This document shows positions 56,611 through 64,000 of a DNA stretch of 64,000 nt, piece by piece; the first letter of the stretch is position 1, and each line of letters starts with the position of its first letter. Position numbers and translations under genes: made by a program. The notes below the pieces were generated by a model that had not been told where the DNA came from, made no database searches, and saw nothing but the letters and a program-made list of their open reading frames with translations. Source of the DNA: Antilocapra americana (Eukaryota; Chordata; Mammalia; Artiodactyla; Antilocapridae); contig ML661900.1 in the NCBI GenBank assembly GCA_007570785.1, positions 3,569,126 to 3,633,125 of the forward strand, given 5' to 3'.

Positions 56611-57976
56611 CTCAAGTCCAAAATCTAATTAATTATGGCTAACTTCACACACACAAACATTTAAATCAAGTTTTAAAGTCATAATTGTGACTTCTTATTT
56701 AAACAACATTACTGTAATATGAAATATCAGTAATGCATATAAGGAAACTAATACCTATACAGATGATCTCATCCCAGTTTATACCCTTCTTATTCTTTTA
56801 ATTACCTTTTATGGCATACTAGACCAAGCACTGGCCTTTCTAACATAATTTACTATATTCAACGAAATAATTCATAATGAAGTTTATGACCTTGATATTC
56901 TATCAGACTCCTCCTAAAGGTTCTTTATTTTTTAAGAGACAGGAAAAAATTAAGCTATAGATAGGTTCGTGATCTTTGGGAAACAATGTCAAAGTTCTAA
57001 AAATAGTTGATGAGCAAGAAAATATAAATGACACACATAGGATTTTATTAAACTATAATTTTTAGAGCGCTCTCAAGTGTCACACCTCACAATAAATACA
57101 TTTCATAAAATGTGCTACACTGAAGAAAACAACTTGCTTCCCATTATTTAAAAATATTATTAAAACAGAACTGAGAATTTTTAAGGATATTACTCTTCTT
57201 AGATCAAAACATTTAAATATTTATTCTCTGAATAAAAAGAACCACAGTTTCATTACAGTAATACAAATGTATTTTTGCTTGAAAATTAAAACTGTTTCTT
57301 TATAGAAATCCAATGTCATGCTCAAAAGGCATATATCTCTGGAGCCAAAATTTACTTTCAAGAGCAGGGTGGGAATAAAAAAAAAAGCAGGCTGGATGCC
57401 AAGTTACAAATCTAAATAGATGAGAAATTAATTTAAGGTTTTCAACATTTTGTTTGGAAAAACAGTTTTCTCTCAACTTCATCCTGTACTTTCTCAACTT
57501 TGTAATCTAAAGTCCAATGATATTAATCAATTTCAGAAACAAATAATGATTTCTCTTAAATTCTTAAAATATTATGAGGCACTCCACTCTTTTAAGCCTG
57601 TCTGGGACAACAACAAGTAAGATAAATACGAGGCATTTTACAATATTTCCTCACTGTCTTCTACAAAACTGGGCAACTGTAGGGGCTCAGAGGGTAGAAC
57701 TTGGTTTCTTGCTTCTTTAGAGAATGATAGTAAGAAAAATGAGAGGTAAAGAAGAGATGGCAGACTGGGGAAATGAAGATGCTTGGGAAGGGAAGAAGAA
57801 GGAAAATCAGGAGAAAAATGAGAAGGAGCTGAAAAAAGGGAAGAAATAAAAGCATACTCAACTACAAACAACCTAGCATTTTTAGACAGCACTTTACCAT
57901 ATATCTGGAATACTGCCCTCACAGACACAGTATATTGAAAATAATAAATGACAGGTTAGCTCATTAAAATTCAGTT
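56611..57976. other. Intron sequence, nothing recognised
   Basis: A purine-rich stretch at 57720-57850 gives long open minus frames (57638-57928) by composition only. No gene or repeat named. Confidence 0.5.
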
Positions 57977-58183
57977 TGAAAGTGAAAGCGTCAGTCACTC
58001 GGTTGTGTCCAACTCCTTGAGACCCTGTGGACCGTAGCCAGCCAGGCCCCTCTGTCCATGGGATTCTCCAGGCAAGGATACTGGAGAGGGTTGCCATTCC
58101 CTTCTCCAGGGGATCTTCTTGACCTAAGGACTGAACCTGCATTGTACGCAGGTTCCTCACCGCCTGAGCCATCAGGGAAGCCC
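57977..58183 (-). mobile_element. Bov-tA SINE, minus strand
   Basis: GCGTCAGTCACTCGGTTGTG, TCCCTTCTCCAGGGGATCTT, and the head CGCCTGAGCCATCAGGGAAG. Confidence 0.95.
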
Positions 58184-59549
58184 ATCACTGAGTTTATTAA
58201 CATTTAATTCAGTATGAAGTGTGCCAACAGCTTAAAGAGCCAGAGTTTTACTATGAATAAGACTGAAAGAATCTATAGCAAACTATTATTTTGGCTGATA
58301 TCACTCTTCCAGAAAGCCATTCCAGCAGGGTATCCCCCAGAAAGATTTCAGAGGAAAGCTGATTTATAATTATTGACCTGTTAGATGGCACTAGCCATAT
58401 CAAAGTGTCTATAGTTATCATCCAAACATGATTCAAAAGTGAGAGCACCATATACAAGAATTAGTTCACTCATATTTAAATAAGTGTGTTTAGAGATTCA
58501 TGAAACTATGAAATCTATCAGAGATAACATAAAATGAAGACATGGGCTCAAGTGACATTTACCTCTGCTTCCCCGGCACCTGTACTAGAGCAGAGTGCCC
58601 AAGCAGGTGTTGAAGAAATGCTTTAAAAACAGTGTGAGTGCTCCACTATAGTCAAACAAAATTTTAAATTTAGTCAAACAGTAAATTTAAGAAAATCTAA
58701 AATGCAATGCCTTCTTTAAAAAAATCAAAATAATGCCCTTTGTGGCAACACCATTTTGAAAAATTAAACACATTCAACAATGACAACCTATAAAACTTGA
58801 TAGGTTATTTTAATAATACAAAAGATGCAACTCTTCCCAGGTCCCTTTCTACAGGTGTAGGATACACTTATGTTTTTATCTATTACAATCTATGTATTAT
58901 ATTGTTTGAAGTGATGGATGAGAAAAATGGAGCTAATGAAATACTGTGAAACAGACACCATGTAAAAGAGAAAAGGCCATCTTGTGATAGAATGATAGCC
59001 CACCATCTGTCCCCCTGCCACTCAGTGACAATTACAAATACTCCATCAGTTTTCTGGGAGGTGGAGATGATAAATGAGGTAAAGACTTCTTTTTCAGATT
59101 CTGATGTTCCTTTCTGATCTAATCTGAGGTTTAACAGATGACTCAAAGAAAAGCCCAGAGTTCAACAATCTTTATTAATTTATCATGCTGTGAAGATGGG
59201 GAGAGGTCTGAGCTCAATACTACAGCAGGGAATGGTTTAGTTGTATTGAACCAAGGCTTATAATGAAAGATGTCTTTGCAGAATTCTAAGGTTTCATATA
59301 GAGCAAGTTAGATTAGTATCAAGCCTCATCCTTAGAAATCATTTCAATAATATCCTAGTAACAATATTACCATCAAACACAAATAATATCACCATTTCAA
59401 TACAAAATCAGAGACAATGTTCATATCATCAGACCCCCCAGTTGAGTGGTTTTCACAGCCTGGGGTGACAAGGGCTTAAGAGAGTAGGCAGCCTCATATC
59501 ATAGTCAACAGCACCAGAATAAACATTCCCTTTATGTTTATTAACTTTT
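58184..59549. other. Intron sequence, nothing recognised
   Basis: No exon or repeat family supported. Confidence 0.5.
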
Positions 59550-60060
59550 AAATGTTTAAAGGATGTCAAAAGGATGCATCCTCAAAATATAAATACTTGG
59601 TTAAAGTAAAAAGATAGAAAAGAATATACTAACACTGCATAAGAAAAAAAGCTGGAATGGCTATACTAATATTACACAAGGTAGCAAATGGTATTATTAG
59701 AAATAATGGTCAATTGATAATAAAAAGGGGTCAATTAATCAAGCAGACATAACAATGATTAACATTTATGAACCTGATAACAAAGTTTTGAACTACATGA
59801 AGCAAAAACTGATTGAACTGTCAAAATAAATGGAAAAAGTAACAATTAAAATAAAAGATTCCATATCTGTCTCTCAAAAATTGACATAACAGAAGTAGGC
59901 AGAAAATCAGGAAACATATAGCAGATGATGCAACTTTTGAGGTGACTACTTTGTTTACTATTTTGATCATGGGTTATGAATATGCCAAAACTTATTGAAC
60001 TATAAGCTTAAAGTAAGTGCATTTTACGGTATAAAAGTTATTCCTCAAAGTGTCTTAAAA
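59550..60060 (+). mobile_element. Decayed L1M LINE, plus strand
   Basis: AGCTGGAATGGCTATACTAA, GGGTCAATTAATCAAGCAGA and TTTATGAACCTGATAACAAA are old L1 ORF text. Degenerate. Confidence 0.6.
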
Positions 60061-60574
60061 CAGCAGGAAATTCCCAATTTGTATTAATCTATAATATCGA
60101 ATAGAAAAGAGTTAAGTCCAAAGAAATAACATATAGCTTGGTACATTTTTATAGAGCCAAAACCACTAAAAGCATATTTTTTTTTAGTAATAGATCTAGA
60201 TGCAAAAATAAAACTATAAAGGGGAGGGAAAAGGAAGAATTTACAAGGACATATCAAAAACCTAACCAAAACTACATTTGCCATAATAATATGATACCAA
60301 AAAAAAAAAATCTAGGAAGCATTAAATAAGAAATAGAGATGTTTGATATTCCTTAAAAGTATACTTGATCAGTAAGATGAAAAATGTATAAATAATTATG
60401 ACCATGATAGTAAACTCCAGGATACATATATTGTAAAAATTGACTTTAAGAATACAAGAAAGCATGAAAAAATAATAACAGCATACTGGCAGCCTTCATT
60501 TTTGAGAAAAGGGTATTAATGAGCACAAAAATAGGTTTAAAAAAGTAGGAATATTTGCATAACAATGAACAAAT

Positions 60575-60605
<31 letters not shown>

Positions 60606-61005
60606 CCAAAGAGAAAAAATATTCTTATTAAAATTTTACAAGGTATGAAGATATAAAGAAAATCAATAAATTTCCCAAAGTAGAACCTATATAAGCCATA
60701 ATCTATGACCATAATGAAATAAAAATTGAAATTAAGAAGTAGTGCTCATTTTTGGCATCATAGTCCCTATGCAAAATATCTAACAGTCAAATTCATGAAT
60801 CACTTCAAACTTTTAAATACACACAAGCATTCATACAAAAGGCATTACTACCACTCTAATTTGCAACCTTGGAAATATCTTTCTTTAAAAGAAGAACTGA
60901 AATTCAAAATACTTGTAAAATTCAGTAATTATTTAGAAACAAAATAAGCCCACCAAGAAAGCTTAAGGCTTAAATAAAGAAAACTATGTACTTTACTAAA
61001 TGATT
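60061..61005. other. Intron, perhaps further L1M debris; (TA)n at 60577-60604
   Basis: AT-rich; a pure TA dinucleotide run of about 28 bases is clear. L1M assignment of the rest (for example 60690-60960) is uncertain. Confidence 0.45.
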
Positions 61006-61241
61006 AGTTCAGTTCAGTCTCTCAGTCGTGTCCAACTCTTTGCGACCCCATGGACTGCAGCATGCTAGGCTTCCCTGTCCATCACCAACTCCTAGAGCTT
61101 GCTCAGACTCATGTCCATTGAGTTGGGGATGCTATCTAACCATCTCATCCTCTGGCATCCCGTTCTCCTGCCTTCAATCTTTCCCAGCATCAGAGTCTTT
61201 TCCAATGAGTCAGTTCTTTGCATCAAGTGGCCAAAGTACTG
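61006..61241 (-). mobile_element. BovB 3'-end fragment, minus strand
   Basis: AGTTCAGTTCAGTCTCTCAG, CCATGGACTGCAGCATGCTA, TCATGTCCATTGAGTTGGGG and GCATCAAGTGGCCAAAGTAC. Confidence 0.93.
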
Positions 61242-61318
61242 ATACATACATACAAATATAATAGATGAGTAGACAAAGGTGGCTGAATGGAAAGAAAGAA
61301 TTTTTAAAAGTATTGAGT

Positions 61319-61463
61319 TTGTTACAATATTGTTTCTGTTTTATGCTTTGGGTTTTTGGCCGGTGAGGCATGTGGAATTCTAGCTCCATGGCCAGATATA
61401 CAACCTACGCCCCTTGCATTGGAAGGTGAAAGTTTAACCACTGCACCACAAGGGAATTTCCTA
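61319..61463 (-). mobile_element. CHR-type SINE, minus strand
   Basis: TTGTTTCTGTTTTATGCTTT, GTGAGGCATGTGGAATTCTA, CCCCTTGCATTGGAAGGTG and AACCACTGCACCACAAGGGA. Confidence 0.82.
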
Positions 61464-61479
61464 GAAAGAATATTTAAAA

Positions 61480-62527
61480 GATGTCTACTCTTACCTTGAT
61501 GTAATCTTAATCAAAACAGAAACAGGATGTTCTTAACAAGTTAACAGCAAAGGTTATGTAGAAATTGATAAGCAGAGGAAAACCAAGGCAATTTTGGAAA
61601 AAAGAATAACGAAGAACAAACTGACCACAGTAAGAGGGGAAGCAAAAGACAGCAAATGGTATCTACTTAATTCTTTGGAGAAAATAATTATAAAACTGCA
61701 AATCTCTATCCAATAAAAATTAAACAAAAACTTCAAATAAAAATTATTTTTAATTTATGCAACCTATGCTGGAGTACAAAAAAAAAAAAAAGAAATAGGA
61801 AAAACTAGCCAGTTTATACTATGAAGCTAATATAATCTTGAGAAAGGAAAACCTAAATTAAATATCTGCAAAACAAATTCAACTATATATCTTTAAATCA
61901 AGACCAAGTTAGCTTAATATCAGGAAAATTATTACTGTAATATGTCACATCAAAAAAATTAAAGGAAAATGTGACCATTCCAAAAGATCAAGAACAAATT
62001 TCAATAAAAATTAATATCTACTTATTTTTTAATATTTTATAAAACCAGGGAACTTCTTTAACCTGATAAGAGGCATTTATGAAAACTTATAAACTGTTTT
62101 TGTAAAAAAAAAAACCTCCAAATTAGAAAATAAACAGAATTTTTAAAAAGTCTTAATTTTATTCAGCATAAAATCCCAAGTCACTGAACTAGTTACTGGC
62201 ATAAATCTAAGGTTACTTTGTCCCTCAAATTTTATAGTATAGTTAGAACAGATAAAAACCCTAGCAAAAGTCAATTATATATGCTTTAATTCATTTGTTC
62301 TACAATACCAAAAAAGCTAAAAAGCCAACCTGAAATTAAGAATACATCACCTACCTGACCAAATCTCAAAGTGGCACTAAATGGAATTCAGTATTTTGCT
62401 TTTTATAATGGCATCAAAGACTATTGCAACAATTTAAAAGAATAAAGAACCAAGGATGTAATTTGCCAAAACCCAACTTCACTATCATGGTCTTTTATGC
62501 TTGTAGATACACTCATTTATCTAATTT
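61480..62527 (+). mobile_element. Decayed L1M LINE fragments, plus strand
   Basis: AAATCAAGACCAAGTTAGCT and ATGTCACATCAAAAAAATTA around 61890-61960 are RT-region text of an old L1. Parts before and after are assigned only loosely. Confidence 0.5.
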
Positions 62528-63617
62528 TAAACTTAAACCAAGCCTTCAGAATGGGAGAAAATAATAGCCAATGAAGCAAAGGACAAACAATTAATCTCAA
62601 AAATATACAAGCATCTCCTGCAGCTCCATTCTAGAAAAATAAACGACCCAATCAAAAAGTGGGCCAAAGAACTTAACAGACATTTCTCCAAAGAAGACAT
62701 AAAAATGGCTAACAAACACATGAAAAGATGCTCAACATCACTCATTATCAGAGAAATGCAAATCAAAACCACAGTGAGGTACCACTTTACACCAGTCAGA
62801 ATGGCTGCCATCCAAAAGTCTACAAGCAATAAATGCTGGAGAGGATGTGGAGAAAAGGGAACCCTCTTACACTGTTGGTGGGAATGCAAACTAGTACAGC
62901 CACTATGGAAAACAGTGTGGAGATTCCTTAAAAAACTGCAAATAGACCTGCCATATGACCCAGCAATCCCACTGCTGGGCATACACACTGAGGAAACCAG
63001 AATTGAAAGAGACACGTGTACCCCAATGTTCATCGCTGCATTGTTTACAATAGCCAGGACATGGCAGCAACCTAGATGCCCATCAACTGACGAATGGATA
63101 AGAAAGCTGTGGTACATATACACAGTGGAATATTACTCAGCATTAAAAAGAAAATTCATTTGAATCAGTTCTACTCAGGTGGACGGAACTGGAGCCTATT
63201 ATCCAGAGTGAAGTAAGCCAGAAGGAAAAACAACAATACAGTATACTAACCCATATATATGGAATTTATAAAGATGGCAGTGAGAACCCTGCACGTGAGA
63301 CAGCAAAAGGAACGCAGATGTATAGAACACACTCGTGGACTCTGTGGATGAGGGCAAGGGTGGGATGATATGGGAGAATGGCATTGAAACATGTTAATTA
63401 CCATATGTGAAATCAATCGCCAGCCCAGGATTGATGCTGGGGGCTGGTGCACCAAGATTTCCCAGGGGGAGGGAATCGGGAGGGAGGAGGGAGGGGGGTT
63501 CTGGAGGGGGAGCATATGTAAACCCATGGCGGTTTCATGTCATTGTATGGCAAAACCAATAAAAAATAAATAAAATTTAAAAAATAAAAAATAAATAAAT
63601 AAAAAATAAACTTAAAC
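62528..63617 (+). mobile_element. Young L1-BT 3' end with 11-bp target duplication
   Basis: TAAACTTAAAC at 62528-62538 and 63607-63617 bounds a 1.07-kb 5'-truncated L1-BT. The frame 62705-63163 (152 codons) is the intact C-terminal ORF2 segment with [33 protein letters not shown] and [14 protein letters not shown], ending in a stop. The 3' UTR follows, with a G-rich stretch near 63465-63510 and an A-rich tail (63558-63606). It is the best-preserved L1 here and served as reference for the inverted copy at 20941. Confidence 0.96.
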
Positions 63618-63897
63618 AAAAAGAACAAAAATGTGTCCCGAGCAACATGGACACATCTCTGTTGTTCTATTTCTTCTTTAATTTTTTAAAATGCTTTTCC
63701 TTTTATCAAAGTTACCCAAAACACATAATTAACACAGTCAATAGTTCAAAAGAAAGTAATTTCCTACTGGTCTCCCCACTTCTTTCTCAAATCCAGAGGC
63801 AATGATTTTAGCTCATTAGTTTATCTTTTTTCTTTTATACTAATATACTTTGTGTTGCTATTTCTACATTTTTCAATTTTAGGATTAGCTATTGACT
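63618..63897. other. Intron sequence, nothing recognised
   Basis: Short AT-rich spacer before the BovB at the window edge. Confidence 0.5.
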
Positions 63898-64000
63898 AAA
63901 AAGCCTCTTGATAAAAGTGAAAGAGAAGAGTGAAAAAGCTGGCTTAAAGCTCAACATTAAGAAAACTAAGATCATGGCATCTGGTCCCATCACTTTATGG
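63898..64000 (+). mobile_element. BovB LINE fragment, plus strand, runs off window
   Basis: AAAAGCCTCTTGATAAAAGT, AGCTGGCTTAAAGCTCAACA and ATGGCATCTGGTCCCATCAC match BovB RT just after the YADD box; it continues beyond 64000. Confidence 0.93.

Larger units (their letters stand above)
1..64000 (-). other. SCAPER: SCAPER locus, interior part (introns plus three exons)
   Basis: The whole window appears to lie inside one transcription unit read on the minus strand. The visible anchors are three exons at 42837-42973, 29010-29075 and 18707-18833, each bounded by AG and GT on the minus strand and joined in consistent phase. Their joined product matches the region of SCAPER that follows its C2H2 zinc finger, from memory of the human protein (about 1400 residues). 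SCAPER is known as an ER-associated cyclin A-binding protein, and its loss in humans causes intellectual disability with retinal degeneration. The exon carrying the zinc finger and the exon that should follow the third one were not seen, so transcription enters above 64000 and leaves below 1. The gene is very large in other mammals, which fits introns of 10-21 kb here. That no other gene lies within the window is inferred from the lack of any other supported exon. Confidence 0.88.

Noticed and set aside
57638..57928. Serine/leucine-rich minus frames that look like a signal or membrane protein
   Set aside because: The region is a purine-rich (GA) run on the plus strand, which gives S, L, F and P codons by composition; no conserved motif was seen.
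62533..63123. 196-codon minus frame, longest on that strand, with a near copy at 48613-49212
   Set aside because: Both are the antisense shadow of L1-BT ORF2, hence the similarity between them; no gene duplication is involved.
1..64000. Endogenous retrovirus or LTR element
   Set aside because: No LTR pair, primer-binding site or gag/pol/env-like frame was recognised; the RT frames are all BovB or L1.
1..64000. An undescribed multi-gene biological system
   Set aside because: Apart from three SCAPER exons, every frame with recognisable content belongs to a known transposon family. No operon-like, defence-like or biosynthetic arrangement exists here.

Overview
The window reads as nuclear DNA of a bovid (cattle/yak/buffalo/sheep/goat group; the species cannot be fixed from sequence alone). 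It is AT-rich and non-coding over more than 99% of its length. It is packed with ruminant-specific retrotransposons: BovB/RTE LINEs, L1 copies of the bovine L1-BT type, tRNA-Glu/BovB hybrid SINEs (Bov-tA), dimeric Bov-A2, and CHR-type artiodactyl SINEs. There is no sign of bacterial, phage or viral sequence, and no CRISPR array, rRNA or tRNA gene.

One gene is recognisable. Three short exons on the minus strand (42837-42973, 29010-29075 and 18707-18833, in transcription order) join in perfect splice phase. Their conceptual product matches the central part of SCAPER (S-phase cyclin A-associated protein in the ER). The rest of the window is SCAPER intron sequence: at least 21 kb upstream of the first visible exon, introns of 13.8 and 10.2 kb between the exons, and at least 18.7 kb downstream of the third.

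Layout by region. 1-3.8 kb: an old minus-strand L1 split by a BovB and a CHR SINE. 4-6.2 kb: MIRs and a Bov-tA. 7-10 kb: a decayed plus-strand L1M. 10-15.2 kb: old minus-strand L1M interrupted by a plus-strand L1 that itself carries a young L1-BT tail. 17.1-17.5 kb: MER5A, then an AC microsatellite holding a 10-N gap. 18.7 kb: SCAPER exon. 19.4-22.2 kb: SINE, L2, a split hAT element, a 5'-inverted L1-BT and MIRs. 24.6-26.3 kb: an L2 hit by a 5'-inverted BovB. 27-29.1 kb: L1 tails, MER20 and a SCAPER exon. 29.5-32.1 kb: a long minus-strand BovB, Bov-tA and Bov-A2. 33.5-37.4 kb: L1 minus with a nested Bov-A2. 38-41.6 kb: L1M plus with a nested Tigger-type element, then L2. 42.6-43 kb: Bov-tA touching the SCAPER exon. 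43.9-47.9 kb: BovB, L2, L1 tails and MIRs. 48.2-49.2 kb: an L1/CHR chimera. 50.2-53.6 kb: Bov-tA, and an L1/HAL1 hit by a Tigger that was itself hit by a smaller element. 54-64 kb: mostly plain intron with SINEs, old L1M, a young L1-BT tail, and a BovB running off the end.

I found no previously undescribed gene system. The points most worth a second look concern how transposons sit on SCAPER. A Bov-tA insertion has target duplications that span and copy the splice donor of one exon. Inverted BovB copies flank a 66-nt exon whose loss would keep the frame. Also notable are two 5'-inverted (twin-primed) insertions with exact target duplications, one of them a BovB; a candidate L1-SINE chimera; and an unexplained 20-bp-arm hairpin.
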